Source of the DNA: Sweltsa coloradensis
Taxonomy: Eukaryota; Arthropoda; Insecta; Plecoptera; Chloroperlidae
Assembly: GCA_024449915.1 (NCBI GenBank)
Contig: JAMZAV010000067.1
Location: 248,001 to 312,000, forward strand
Length of the DNA: 64,000 nt
Direction: 5' to 3'
Below are positions 23,663 through 35,639 of this stretch, piece by piece. The translations under genes and the position numbers were made by a program. The notes under the pieces were generated by a model that saw only the letters and a program-made list of their open reading frames with translations, ran no database searches and had not been told where the DNA came from. Within the stretch, counting starts at the first letter, position 1. Each line of letters starts with the position of its first letter.

Positions 23663-24044
23663 CAATGATATTTAACATCTATAGAAGGCAAGATTCCTAG
23701 TCTCCAATTCTCCAATTCGTCCGCACAAGCTCGAGCGTAACAAATTGAAGCGCCAATCTGACGTTTTCAAGATGGCGATTTGACGTTTCAATTTATGCTT
23801 TACAACATGTTTTAGATGCGATTAGGTATTTTTCTGGATTGTTTTGATATGGTTTTATCTTGTGCAGCACGGGAATGCACAAATATAAACACTAAGAAGT
23901 TATTGCATAAGGGAATTTAGTAATCATTTGGTGTTAACAGCTAATATGCTCATCTGTCAACTGACAGCCATCTTGAAAAACATTTGGGCTACAAATCGCT
24001 CCCATCTACTTTAACATGCCTTCTATGGATGTTAAATATCATTG
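23663..24044. mobile_element. hAT-type MITE
   Basis: The terminal inverted repeat begins CAATGATATTTAACATCTAT at the left, with its inverse at the right. It is flanked by 8-bp near-duplicates CACTTAGC and CACTAAAC. A larger copy at 49917-50793 has the same ends and a perfect 8-bp duplication. The size of 382 bp and the lack of any protein make it a MITE; 8-bp duplications are typical of hAT elements. Confidence 0.7.
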
Positions 24045-24766
24045 CACTAAACACGATGTTGCCGATGCAAAAACAGTCGAGCCCAGACATAAAACTCTTA
24101 ACCCGTTTAGTACATTATACCGAACAGATGATGCGACAAGAAGTTATGAAATAAGTCAAGATCGTTCAAAATACTTTCTTCCTAAACTAGATGGGTGGAT
24201 GGTAGCTAATTCTGTGCTGGTATGTGGGATCCAAATGAACAAACGTGAGAAACCAAATTTTGCACCAATGTCAGCCAACTCGGAAGTCATTCGCTTTCCA
24301 AATTACAATTTAATTGGGCTTTGATCGCAAAGCTTTTCGCAGGTCGCGACACCGTAGTAGGTCCTTACTTTATGAATCATCAACAAAGTAGGCCGTGACC
24401 GAATGACCAACTCCACGTATATCATTTGGCACGGCAGTGTTGATCATCTAGACTGGGCATATTCTACGATGGTGCACGAGTGTGAGAAAGAGACAGTGCA
24501 AAGCCCAATTGGTTGAATGGAAGTTGAAAAAATGGGAACATACCAATTTCCCTTATTCGTGTTTTGAGAAAAGACGGGTTGACATAGAGATGCCTAATTT
24601 GGCAGGAATGATGATGTTTGTAATTGCAATAAGTTCAAAGGGACCAAATGTGAAATTTTCATTGCGAAGAAAGTGAAGGGGACAGTTTTTCTGATCTTCT
24701 GGAATCCTGAAATGTAGATTTAATCACTATAGGTGCTTTAATTTCATTACATTTGTTATGTATTAC
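24045..24766. other. No supported gene
   Basis: An open frame at 24016-24324 begins inside the MITE terminal repeat and has no recognisable domain, so I do not call it. The remainder shows nothing identifiable. Confidence 0.4.
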
Positions 24767-25101
24767 CAGGGCTCGACTTTAACGCTCGCCCGGTCGCCCG
24801 AGGCGAGAGTATTGATGCGCGGGCGAGTAACTTTTGGAAATCACTCGCCCGGCGGGAGAATGATTTTTTTGGTGAGCCGTAACATAAATTGCGTACATTA
24901 CGTTTCTAAGGCAACCTAACACCTGTCTTTGCGTCAGCAATATTTATGTTGGTAAATTTTAAATTGAAATTACGTATTTAAGTTATAGTAGTACTAGTTG
25001 TGGTTTGGAGTAGGAATACGGACTATAGTGCTTTTAATTTCGGACTAGTACATTTACAAGAGCACTCGCCCGGTGCTGAATATTTTACAATTCGAGCCCT
25101 G
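24767..25101. mobile_element. hAT-type MITE with perfect 8-bp target duplication
   Basis: The ends CAGGGCTCGA and (inverse) TTCGAGCCCTG bound 335 bp containing several CTCGCCCGG motifs. TGTATTAC is duplicated exactly on both sides (24759-24766 and 25102-25109). CAGGG ends and an 8-bp duplication are typical of hAT elements. Confidence 0.85.
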
Positions 25102-25782
25102 TGTATTACTCTGGGGCTCTGTAAAAGTGCGTACCATGTGGAGAGCAACATTAAAAAAAAAATTATAATGAAAGATAGGTAGTATGTTATGATTGAGTGA
25201 AGTTTTAGTTTTCATCGAAACAAAGTAAAATTGATTATTTTTAAAAAATGTCATGAGGTGAAACATTTAATTAATGAAGTCATTGAAGTTATGGCCGCAA
25301 AGTAACTGTTAATAGCATCATTTTTCTATTTAAGTCTTAAGGGTCCAAAAAAATAATAAAAGTCTATAGAGGATAAGAGCTTCATGGTATTGCAAGTTCA
25401 AACAAATTAACTGGATCAACATTACGTTGCGAATTTCATTTAGCTAAGTCACATTTATTTCATAAACAAAAGCTGATTAGGAAAAGCTACCAAAATACTT
25501 CAAAGATTAGGTAGCAAAGATAGCTGAGATAATGTCAAATTAAAATGTTTTTAAAATCATAATTAGACAGAATAAAAAGAGTGCAGCTTTAGTTTATCGT
25601 AGCTTGCTGGAGGTGAAGAACTTACAACGTGGTCGATATGGTTACTCGCTTTGTGTGTGCTTTGTTGCTAGTGGCTGTGGTAAGCAACATTTTCATTGTC
25701 TTGATATAAGATAAGTTATATTTTTATTCTTTTCAAATTTCAAATGATGAGTATTTTTATAATAATTGTTAATTTTAGCGAG

Positions 25783-26165
25783 TCTGCTTCTAATGCAGAA
25801 GTTCCAGGGTTCGATTCCCGCTATAGGCAGAAGTTTTAAAACATCTAATTTGGACTAAAGTCCATCAGTTCTTGGGTTAGGAATTTGTAAACGGTGACTT
25901 TGGTGCCGTCCTAGCAACGAGGCACATAATGAATTTCAAGATTGTCTGAATCGGCTTTGTTGATTCTGGCGTTGATCCATGGGTGATCGCACTGTCCATA
26001 CCACTGATTGCTTAATTTCCTATTAAAAATATCGATCTTTGGTTGGTTATCGCTCACTCGTCGATTGCGTCGGGGCCTACAAGGTTGGCTTGGTCGCTTT
26101 GATTTACTGTCCCCCACTGAAATGACTGAGTGGGTAGACTCTAAATACGAATTAATTAATTTATT
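25783..26165 (+). mobile_element. tRNA-Gly-derived SINE inside the pseudogene intron
   Basis: It starts within the tRNA-like head (CTGCTTCTAATGCAG, GGGTTCGATTCCCGC) with box A truncated. It continues through GGTGCCGTCCTAGCAACGAG and ends GGGTAGACTCTAAATACG plus an AATT-rich tail. Confidence 0.7.
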
Positions 26166-27074
26166 CTAAATGGGCGTAAAAAATATTTGAATAATCATGG
26201 TTTTTTAATATCTACATTAGGTTGGATTCAAAGGAACTGAAAATTGAACATTATGGGAGCATTAAACTAGCTGTCCTTAACAATTCCGAGTTAACTTGAG
26301 GCTTTTAGCTCTGTATTCGTTTGGTACTAAGACCTTTTTGTGACCGGTATTTTGTGCTCAATTCTGTCCTGAAATCGTTTCTTAAGACCAGAACCTAAAG
26401 AGGGTTATACATAAAATTATAAACTTTCAACTCCCTGTAAGGGAAAACGCTTATCCGAAAAATGTTCTAGAATTTATCGACTTAGGGTACAAAATTCTTA
26501 TTAATTCTGTACCGTCTGAAAATAAATCGTACGTCAAAAGTTATTTTAGAAAATCGTTAGCAAGGTGGAAGGAAATGATAATAATTATTACGCGGTGTTA
26601 ATTTCAAAACCTTAAAAAAATCTAGGCCTACCCATGTTTCGATTTATTGTAAGGCAAAATACGTTATCGGATTATATTAAGTTATTTTAATATTTTTAAA
26701 TGATTTATTATTATTTAGATCATTTTAGTTTAGTGAATAATTGACGACATTTCTTTAAAAAATAAAACTCGCTTTAAATAAAGCTGTATGATGGAACAAA
26801 TTTTTAGTTTATAGATTTAATTATAATATTATGTAGCTGCGCACTAATAATTCTTCTTGAAAACTTCTTAGTGACTAATAATAATATAGATGTGGTTTTG
26901 GATATTTAGTGCATGGCGTTTATAATGTTAGGATAATTTTTAAACAAGAACCACAGACATATCTTTATAAGATAAGGATTTACCTGTGTATTATGCAACA
27001 GTGTGACTAATGCCATTTTGGCACTATATAGAATGAAGGACGCGACTGAACTTTTGGGAACTAAATAAATAATT

Positions 27075-27476
27075 TAAAAAATCAATAAATTCGTATTTAG
27101 AGCTACCCACTCAGTAACACTGCTTTACAGTGAGGAACAGTAAACCAAAGTGACCAAACCAACCCTGTAGGTCCCGACGCAATCGACGAGTGAGCGATAA
27201 CCAACCAAAGATCGATATTTTTTAATTGAAAATATAGCAATAAGTGGTATGGATATTGCGAACATCCGCGGATCAACGCCAGAATCAAGAAGGCCGATTC
27301 AGAACAACTTTAATTTTTTTATTATGTGCCTCGTTGCTAGGACGGCTCCAAAGTCACTATTTACAAATTGCTAAGACAAGAACTGATGGCCTTAAGTCCA
27401 AAACTTCTGAATTTAGCGGGAATTGAACCCAGGAACTTTTGCATTGGAAACAGGTAGGCTAACCACAAGACCAATA
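27075..27476 (-). mobile_element. tRNA-Gly-derived SINE, opposite orientation, same intron
   Basis: This is the reverse complement of the same family: the tail at 27075-27100, TAGCTACCCACTCAGT-like end, GCCTCGTTGCTAGGACGGC, and the tRNA-like head with GGGTTCAATTCCCGC near 27415-27470. With the + strand copy at 25783 it makes an inverted pair 0.9 kb apart. Confidence 0.7.
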
Positions 27477-28545
27477 TATGTACATAATAAGAATTATGAA
27501 TCAAATCACAACTTTAGGCTATTTTGATTGATGTCATAAACCCAGCATTTCAAGAATGAAAACGATTCTCTACAAAAATGTGTTCATCTGGATTTTTAGT
27601 CAAGTGGGTTTGGCTTTGTGATAGAGTAATGAAATGGCGTTTAAAAATAATACTCCCCTGTCTTCCAGGCTGGAGGTTCTCAAGCAGATGGGGTGTCCCG
27701 AAGGATCTGTCCTTCATCCAGGCCTTGATTGAGCCCTATGCAACCTGCAATGTTGGTGATTTTAAATGTTCTTCAGACTGTAAGATAGTTCAGATGTGCC
27801 TGGGAAATGGGTATTACGATGTAGAGAAGTGTGCTCCAAATACTCTATGCGACCCTAGAGATGGGACATGCAACCCAAATATTAAAGAATGCAATCCATT
27901 TACTTGTGTCGGTAATGTCGGCGGGTGGTTTCCCTAATCCGTTTGACTGTCACTCGTATTTTGAGTGCCCGGATCCAATACCACCTCGCCCAGTCATAAC
28001 CCCAGGAGTCCCAGTGAAATGCGATCCCATTAACAACAATGCGTTCGACCCATTGTCGGGTTTGTGTCTCTTCCCGTTGAATCACAGAGTGTGCGAAGAG
28101 GGTCCAATCTTCGAATGTACAACATCAGGGCAGTCTGGTGCTCTTATTGAGAACCCAAACATCTACTATGTCTGTTTGAGTATTGACGGAAGACTGCAGC
28201 CGTTTTTGGCCAGATGCGACGGTCAAGCCCAAGTTTTTGTGAATGGACATTGTATCGAGGTGCCTACTATATCGACCACAACTTCCGGATAAGTTACAAC
28301 CACTTCCGGTACCGGTACGTAAACAACAACTTCCGTTACGTGAAACAACAACTTCCGGTACAGAAACAACAACTTCCAGATAAAAATTGACCACTGTTGT
28401 AACGACCAGCGATGCCAGATGTGATTATCCAGAAGACCCATTTCCAGACAGAGACGACTGTCGCGGGTATTAACTCCGTCAGGTGTCAAGAAGGTTACCA
28501 ATACATCTAAGTTAAGAACACGTGTGGCATTGATTGGTGCAATAA

Positions 28546-28605
28546 ATAAATAAATAAATAAATACATTGTATTTATAGTCTACCCACTCAGTTACACAAC
28601 TATAT
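28546..28605 (-). repeat. SINE tail fragment
   Basis: AATAAATAAATAAATA followed by ATAGTCTACCCACTCAGTTA matches the 3' end of the tRNA-Gly SINE family in reverse, placed at the very end of the pseudogene. Confidence 0.55.
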
Positions 28606-28840
28606 ATATATAATATTGATTAATTTCCCTAAATAAAAATTGGAGCACATATTTATATTTCTTTTTTAAACACAGTGAGGGTTTTTCTAAACAATCGTGC
28701 CTTACATCTAATGAATTGAAGATTTTCCTCGAAAGGGTAAACCTTTATTTGTTAAAGCCAGTTACTATGTTCTAAGTCGTGTCCCACCCTAAATTATTTC
28801 TCAGCTCCCCATAGTTTTATAATTAGTATTTTGTTTGTAA

Positions 28841-29628
28841 CTAGGAAAACGCTTAAGTCCCGCCGCGTTGTTGGATGAGCGTAATTGGTGCATTGAGCTG
28901 CCATGTGTTATGTGAATTTTCTGTTGTTCTGTGGAAAAATCATTACTAAGTTGAATTTTTTTTAAATTTGATTAAATTAAATTAAATTGAATTAAAAAAT
29001 TAACTTAAATTTTTTTAATTATTAATCTTAATTGTTAAAAAAAAATCGTAAATTGCGATTTTTATAAGAAATAATTTCTCGATTGCGCTCAAATTTAACA
29101 CTAATTTATAAATTCATAAAATTAAGGTTCTTCCAAAAATCATTACAATCGCATAAAGCATGTAGGTGTTATAAGTCAAAGGGAATTGTTTAAAAAAAGA
29201 AAAAACCCGTAAAATTTCGATTGTTATGAGAAATATTTTTTCAATTGCGCGCAAATGTCACACGAATATCTATATTCATAAAATAAAGGTTCTGTGCAAA
29301 AATCATTAAAATCGGATAAAGCATGTAGGTGTTATAAGTCAAAGAAATTTTTAAAAAATCGAAAAAAATCGTAAAATTGCGATTTTCATGAGAAATAATT
29401 TTCCGATTGCGCTCAAAAACGTGGCAGTTCTAAGTTCAGAGATTTCGAAGGCCTCCATAAAATTTCATCTCAATCGGAGTTTCGGTTTAGCCGGAATCGT
29501 GCGGACAAACAGACAAAAATACAAAAAGAAAAAAAAAAAAGAAAAAAAAAAAACATTCCGGATTTTTTTCTCCAGTGTAGTAGAATGGAATCTTCGCTTC
29601 GCTCGCTACGCTCGCTACGCTCATCCAA
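28841..29628 (-). mobile_element. Helentron-type element, copy D
   Basis: Read on the minus strand it runs from TTGGATGAGCG to the inverse CGCTCATCCAA, then hairpin AACGC/GCGTT and CTAG, followed by T. The interior has three imperfect subunits of about 170 bp (AAATTGCGATTTTCATGAG; GCATGTAGGTGTTATAAGTC). It is the best preserved of the 0.75-kb subfamily. Confidence 0.75.
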
Positions 29629-29658
29629 TTAATTTGTTGTATTTATTTGCAACAGTAC

Positions 29659-31482
29659 TACCCTAGTAGCACACGGAAGTTTATTTTTATCCATGGCCCA
29701 TGACCGTCGCGCCATGCCATGGCAAAATTGCAAGGGCCATACAAGAACCATGCACGATCATGACTAGTTGGGCATGGTTATTGCTAGGCCCATTGACGAG
29801 TTGCCACGGAATGGATTTAGGTAAAAGGTTGACACATGGCCCATGCATGATGCACCACACGGCAGGGACAGTGGCCATGGCAACCACCTGGCACATAAAC
29901 GAAGCGCCACAGCCCGGCTAGTAGATCATGGAAATCACATGGCACATACACGACGCGCCACAGCCCGGCTAGTAGAGCAAGGCAATCACATGGCACATAC
30001 ACGACGCGCCACAGCCCGGCTAGTAGAGCATGGCAATCACATGGCACATACACGACGCGCCACAGCCCGGCTAGTAGAGCATGGCAATCGGATGGCACTA
30101 CACGACGCGCCTCAGTCTGGTTAGTGGTGCATGGCAACCATCTGGCGCATAGACGATGTGCCACAGCCTGGCTAGTAATGCATGGCAATCACATGGCACA
30201 AAGATAATGTGCCACAGCTTGGCTAGTAATGCATAGTTATCTCATGGCACATATACGACGCGCCACAGCGTGGCCAGTAGTGCATGGCAATCGCAAGGCA
30301 CATACACAATGTGCCACAGCTTGGCTTATAGAGCATGGCAATCACGTGGCCACATACACGACGTGCCACAGCTTATCGATCGATAGTGGCGCTATCTCTA
30401 TTGCATTAGAGAAAATATTCACTAAATAATTACAATAATGTATTTGTTGCCTCCATTAATTATTATTGTTAGCTAAGCTTGTATACACACGGTGCGTAAT
30501 TTTCGGGTTAATATTTTTCTGTTACAATATAAAGCATAGAATTCATACTGCAATCTCTGTAAGTTTGAAACCAAGTTAGCACGTACGTGCACCTGCTACA
30601 CTTGATTTTGTTGGTCTTGATACTTAGAAAAATTTTCAGTACTCTGGTCTCTCTTCTCTGAGGAGAATCAATAAGAGTCTTTTTTACCTCAGTACATTTG
30701 CTCCATACATGACAAGGGTGTCAGGGGTATTATCGTACATTTGCGCCACGCATGGCAAGCTCCATGGGCAGTACCACGCTAACCATGCAAGTGCCATGTT
30801 TAAAAGTCATCCAAGAAAATTGATTGTACTCGCGGCCAAAACGTTGCATGGCCCATCGACGAATGTCGGGCATGGCCCATGCGCGATCAACGTGCATGGC
30901 CCGTGCGCGATTAACACGCGTTTTGATGAAAAGTAGGCATGGGTATTTTACGCTTACCATGCATGTGCCATGTTTAAAAGTCGTCCATGGGTTTTGGTTG
31001 TACTCGCGGCCAAAACGTTGCATGGCCCATGAACGAGAGTAGGACATGGCCCATGCGCGATCAACGTGCATGGGCCTTGCGCGCTAAACGTGGATGGGCG
31101 TTGCGCGATTAGCACGCATGGTGCAGAAAAGTAGGCATGGGTAATTTAAGCTAACCATGCATGTGCCATGTTTAAAAATCGTCCATGGGTTTTGGTTGTA
31201 CTCGCGGCCAAAACGTTGCATGGCCCATGGACGAGAGTAGGACATGGCCCATGCGCGACTTTCACGCATGGTACTGACAAGTACGAGTACCTTGTGTCCT
31301 GCATGGCTAATTGGCGCTAGCCATGCAAGTGCCATGTTTAAAAACCATCGATGGGTTTTGGTTGGACTCGCGGCCAAAACGTTGCATGGCCCATCTACGA
31401 GTGTTGGGCATGGCCCATGCGCGGACGTTAAGATAATCGTCCATGGTCCATGCATGGCATTTGACGGTGTGCTACTAGGGTA
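29659..31482. mobile_element. CATGG-rich tandem-repeat island with terminal inverted repeats
   Basis: The ends are inverse copies of TACCCTAGTAGCACAC (29659-29674 and 31467-31482). Inside, 29870-30380 holds about ten units of 51-55 bp (ATGGCAATCACATGGCACAT, GACGCGCCACAGCCCGGCTA). The stretch 30710-31430 holds four larger units of about 190 bp (CCATGCATGTGCCATGTTTA, CTCGCGGCCAAAACGTTGCA). CATGG and CCATGG recur throughout. Frames stay open on both strands because of the repeats, not because of a gene. A GTAC stands next to or within one base of each end, but no clean target duplication is visible. It looks like a non-autonomous DNA transposon with amplified internal repeats. Confidence 0.65.
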
Positions 31483-31492
31483 CGTACCAATG

Positions 31493-31660
31493 TAATCCAT
31501 ATAAGTAATATACTTTTATAAAACAATACACAAAAATTGCTTTAAAAAAGCCACAATTTTGGGAATTCACACAGTGTAATCCATATAAGTAATATACTTT
31601 TTTTTATTTAACAATACACAAATATTGCTAAAAAAAACTTACAATATTGGGAGTTCACAT
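31493..31660 (+). repeat. Two-copy tandem duplication of about 82 bp
   Basis: GTAATCCATATAAGTAATAT begins both units, which diverge slightly further in. It lies just outside the CATGG island. Confidence 0.7.
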
Positions 31661-31734
31661 GGACGATAAAAATGTTCAAATCAAGTTTTGGTCTTCTAAA
31701 AAGACTATTTAAGATGTTCTTACGCCAATTTTAT

Positions 31735-31920
31735 TAATTAATTTATTTATTTATTTAACGTCTATCCTATTCAGTTATAAAATGATTTACAAAGGAGGAC
31801 AATTAAATAATCTAATAACATAGATGCAGAAACAACAATAAACTACATTTTCGTAAATATTTGAATGGGTAGCATTACAAAAACAATGCATTTAAACACA
31901 TTAATTTTTGTCTAAAAAAA
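31735..31920 (-). mobile_element. Tail copy of the (AAAT)n-ended retroelement
   Basis: ATTTATTTAACGTCTATCC through CATTTAAACAC matches the copies at 3895 and 35033, and ends near a poly(A) tract at 31914-31930. Confidence 0.55.
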
Positions 31921-32170
31921 AAAAAAAAAAAACTACTGTGTTAAAGTAATTTGGAAAAATATATTTTCTCACAGCCTTAAGTCACTCGAAAAACTTCGTG
32001 GCATTTTATGCAAAACTTGTGTGTTATAGGATTAAGTATTTTGCCGTTTACTTCAAATGTGATATGTATTTGTGTTTTGTGTGCAAATAGCAAATATTGA
32101 ATTTATAAAGATGAAAGTAGTATTGCGGTTTGTTTTGCCTAACCTAATCAATAGCTACAAATACTAGGTT

Positions 32171-32464
32171 AGCTGCAGCTAGAGAGCGTAGATAAGCTAG
32201 AGCACCAGAGAGTGGCCATACAGTACTTCCGACCGCCATGTTTTTGCCAAACAATTTTTTAGTTTCGTCAGCTGTCGTAAAGTAAACGAATTTTGGTTTG
32301 AAATAGACTTGAAATTTAAATGTGGTCGACAACAGACCTACTTTTTTACGTCTGTTTCAAGACAAATTTGTAAACTGTTACGGCAGTTGACGAAACTAAA
32401 AAAATATTTGGCAAAAACATGGCTTTCTGGTGAAAGCTTATCTAGCTAGGCTCTCTAGCTGCAG
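32171..32464. repeat. Palindromic (foldback) MITE-like repeat
   Basis: GCTGCAGCTAGAGAGC at the left is answered by GCTCTCTAGCTGCAG at the right. Inner blocks (CATGTTTTTGCCAAA, TTAGTTTCGTCAGCTG) also recur in inverse order, so most of the 294 bp can fold on itself. No protein is encoded. Confidence 0.65.
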
Positions 32465-32792
32465 GCAAGTTGGAGTTGCGTATAGTGTTAAAATCTTGAT
32501 GGTATCATTTTTTATAACGGTGTCTTGTGGTCTTAAGGCAACAAAAGCTTACTTCAATGAGTTAAATACTATGGCGTGTAGCATGTGGCCATGTTTAAGG
32601 CTGTTCTGTGGGAAAATGCGAGCAAATACTTCAAAGTCTGCTGTTTATGGCGTTCACAAAATCACCAAGTCCTTTGTAATTTTAGCGAATACGCGATGAA
32701 TGTGCGAAGAAACCGTTTCAACTATGTCTCTCAAATTCTGTCCGATGTGCACCATCGGCCATAAGAAAATCAAGGAGTCTATGTTGAATATA

Positions 32793-33515
32793 CTAGGCCG
32801 TTTCGCGACTATTTTTCTAGTCGCGTTGATGCATGAGCTTTTTTGGAATATTTATGTCCAATGATTACGTTTGTAAGTGGAATCTCTTTACTTTTTCAAT
32901 AGTATCTTGATATTACTTGTTATTATACACCTGTAAAAAGCTTATATTTAAACCTCTATTTCTATGAATTTTGACCAACTTTTTCTTTTTATAGGCTGTA
33001 CATCACCATAATCTTTATGTCAATGTAAAATATGAACGTTGTTGCCCCACTCATTTGATCAGAATCGGCCCAAATGTTACGACAATATTGTATTAAAAAC
33101 CGGAGAAAAAATCGTATATGTACGATTTCTACAAGAAATATTTTTTCAAATGTCTCTTAAATGATAACATATAATACAAATTCAGTGATTTTAAACATTC
33201 CCATAAAGTTTCATTATATCGGAGTAGCCGTTTGCAAATATCACGAAAATCTCATTAAAAATGAAAAAATCGTAAAAGTACGATAATCATAAGAAATATT
33301 TGATCGATTATACCAAAAACGTGGCAGGTCTAAGTTCAGAGATTTCGAAGGTCCCCTCCAATTTTCATTAAAATCGCATATGCCGTTTGCCCGGTAGAGA
33401 GCGAACAAACAGACAAAAAAATTAACAAAAACAAAATACCCGTGCTATTTTTCTTGGGGTAACGTAAGTGAAAAAAAACGTAAGTGAAATTGAAGTCTTC
33501 GCTTCGCTCATCCAA
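32793..33515 (-). mobile_element. Helentron-type element, copy E, with long terminal hairpin
   Basis: Seen from the left: CTAG, then a perfect 8-bp stem hairpin (CGCGACTA, loop TTTTTC, TAGTCGCG), then TTGATGCATGAGC. It ends CTTCGCTCATCCAA. The interior matches the second subfamily (TCAGAATCGGCCCAAATG, GCCCGGTAGAGAGCGAACAA). Confidence 0.65.
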
Positions 33516-33728
33516 CTATACCTAGCCCTTGATTTACTTCATGTCGAGGGTGTGCATATACAATTAGGTGTAATTGGCTAATGTTTTATAGTAGACACGA
33601 TATAAGCATTATCCTTAGAATGTCCATTGAACTGTGACTCTGAAAAAAGTTTCTCAATTTCATTAATCGGGAAACACTCACGTAGGTGTAATTAATTTTA
33701 TCTAAATCAATCCAGAAATTACAAAATC

Positions 33729-33797
33729 CATCTCAGCGGGGTATCGAGCTCCGGTCTCCCGATTGCCGGTCGAGTGCTTACCCCTCAGCCACCGAGA
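33729..33797 (-). repeat. tRNA-Ala-like SINE head
   Basis: The reverse complement has box A (TGGCTGAGGGGTAAGCAC), an anticodon arm with loop CCGGCAA, and a strong T stem around ATACCCC. The following AACTTCATAACATCTGGATT (minus-strand downstream lies on the other side) matches the arms of the palindrome at 56013-56278, so it is a repeat family and not a tRNA gene. The T-loop and position 33 are non-canonical. Confidence 0.5.
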
Positions 33798-34159
33798 AAG
33801 TTAACTTCATAACATCTGGATTGTTGGTGCATTGTTGATCTGAATAGAAATTGGAACAGCACTGCAACAAAGTTGTTTTCCAGTAAAACCGAAAGGCAAA
33901 TTGCACAATTATTGAATATATCTCCTGCAATAAAATAGCATTATATGTTATTAAATGTGCAACAAATAATAAATTTTTATATAAAACCAAATATTGACAT
34001 CAAACTCAATAAACCACAATACCATGAATAGGTCCTTCTTTGTAATATATTTGATCAATGCGGTATGTTTTAATTTTATGGTTAATTGCTGACAACTCTT
34101 AATACAACTGATAAACATTTTTCAGCATATCAAGCGAAACGCAAGCTTTTTTCATTCCA

Positions 34160-34225
34160 ATGATGATGGGTAAAATTATTGAAATGTTCGTGACAACAGT
34201 GCTTTGTTTACTTTTAGTATCCATT
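34160..34225 (+). CDS. Orphan signal-peptide-like first exon
   Basis: Twenty-two codons (starting MMMGKIIEMF, then VTTVLCLLLVSI) end at a strong donor ATT/gtaagt in phase 0. A hydrophobic core after a lysine suits a signal peptide. No partner exon was recognised downstream before the LINE at 35.6 kb. It could start an unrecognised gene or be chance. Confidence 0.25.
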
Positions 34226-35032
34226 GTAAGTAAACAGTATTTTTAAACATATTTAACCAAAATATGTTAAATTTCATTTGACAGTTTTTAGATTTTTTAT
34301 GTTCTTATTTGTAAAAAAACGATGTTAGAAAACACGCATGCAAACAAGTCATCTAACTGATTTGCCTAATTTAACCCCTAACAAAAGATGGCAATAGCAT
34401 GATAAAAACTAGACTAGCTATAAGACTAGTCTTATAGCATCTGAGACCGCAAAAATAATTTATTATCGTTCATACGAGGCACAAAATATGCAATAACATT
34501 AGCATAGCAGTCCGAGTAAACTTTGAAAGATTTTCATTTGCAATAATTAGATAATTTTTTCACTACCAAAAATATCGTGTTCATCTCTAGTCTAGTTGTG
34601 TTGTGAAAGACTTAATATAAATAAATACAAAGCTACTGTATTTTATTTTCAGTTAGGTATATTATTTACATTTTTTGATTCATAATAATTTTATGTTTTT
34701 TTTTTCATCAGATTGTATTCTAAATTTTAAAAGAACGAAGAGCGATCCCAACTATTACATTCATTCCTAAATTCACAATGCTGCAACATAAGTGACATTT
34801 TTTAATAAGCGTTCATTTATTTATTAATTATTATTTTCCAATAATAGTGTAAGGGCAGTATGCCCCAAGCACAAGGTGTCTGCATAACAAATTGTGAGAA
34901 TAAACCAGCACTCGTAAAACATAGAACATAAAAATACAAACATAGAAGAGATAAATTAACAAAAAACATTATTAATTCATAATATCAAAATCAGATTAAA
35001 TGAATTTAAAGCAATAATAATGTAAAAGATGT
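34226..35032. other. AT-rich DNA, nothing recognised
   Basis: No coding frame or named repeat was seen. Confidence 0.4.
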
Positions 35033-35065
<33 letters not shown>

Positions 35066-35480
35066 GTCTATCCTATTCAGTTATAAAAACTGATTTACAA
35101 AGGAGGACAACTAAATAAATCTAATACATAGATGCAGAAACAACAATAAATTACATTTTCGTAAATATTTGAAATAGTAGCAATACAACAACAATGCATT
35201 TAACACAAGAATTTTGGTAACAAATTGAATGATATTATATGCATTTAATGAATGAATCAAATATAAAAAAGGGTGGAGAATGAAAAGAAAAGAAAAGAAA
35301 AGAAAAGAAAAGAAAAAAAAGAAAAAAAAAACATCAAAAAAGAAAAACGAAAAGAAAAAAACTGATTTATTAGACGATCCCACTAAAACAAATATGAGGT
35401 TTGCCAAAAATCAGGAACAGCAAATCAGGGAGTATAATCAAACTTTCGCGGAAGAAAACCACCGAACGCGAAATCTTTAT
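35033..35480 (-). mobile_element. (AAAT)n-tailed non-autonomous retroelement, longer copy
   Basis: It runs from an (ATTT)n tract at 35033, through AACGTCTATCCTATTCAG and a (GAAAA)n purine tract at 35279-35360, to GACGATCCCACT and CGCGGAAGAAAACCACCGA. The same order of blocks recurs at 58838-59205, and the first half at 58261-58560 on the other strand. Confidence 0.6.
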
Positions 35481-35639
35481 TCTTGGGTTCAATCTTCTTT
35501 TTTGTGTTCAAATCTTGACTCATATATATAATTATATCAGATATATAATTATTCAAAAAAGAGCATGTCAAACGGATCACAGCAATGATACAGGACACCT
35601 AAATCAAGTTGCAAGCTCCATCAGTGGGCGGCAACCAGA

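Larger units (their letters stand above)
25638..28546 (+). pseudogene. Decayed copy of the four-domain CBM14 gene
   Basis: Exon 1 (25638-25679, MVTRFVCALLLVAV, donor gtaagc) and exon 2 (from 27669, acceptor TCTTCCAG) match the intact gene at 15939-19774. Exon 2 carries a 2-bp insertion near 27690 (GATGGGGTGTCC against GATGGTGTCC). It also has an extra T near 27932 (GGTTTCCC against GGTTCCC), an in-frame TAA at 28290-28292 inside the Thr linker, further stops in an expanded linker (28293-28390, repeated ACAACAACTTCCG), and a deletion in the fourth domain. Its TATA box is also altered. The breaks are too many to be sequencing errors alone. The second and third domains remain readable. Confidence 0.85.

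Noticed and set aside
24016..24324. 102-codon protein gene
   Set aside because: The frame starts inside the terminal repeat of a MITE and shows no domain, splice context or signal peptide.
29687..31500. Several open frames on both strands in the CATGG island
   Set aside because: They arise from tandem repeats with few stop words; frames are open on both strands at once and encode only repeat peptides.
32430..32699. 89-codon protein
   Set aside because: It begins within the 294-bp palindrome, matches no family I know and has no splice or promoter context.
35280..35531. Lys-rich 83-codon protein
   Set aside because: It is the translation of a (GAAAA)n tract in a retroelement tail.
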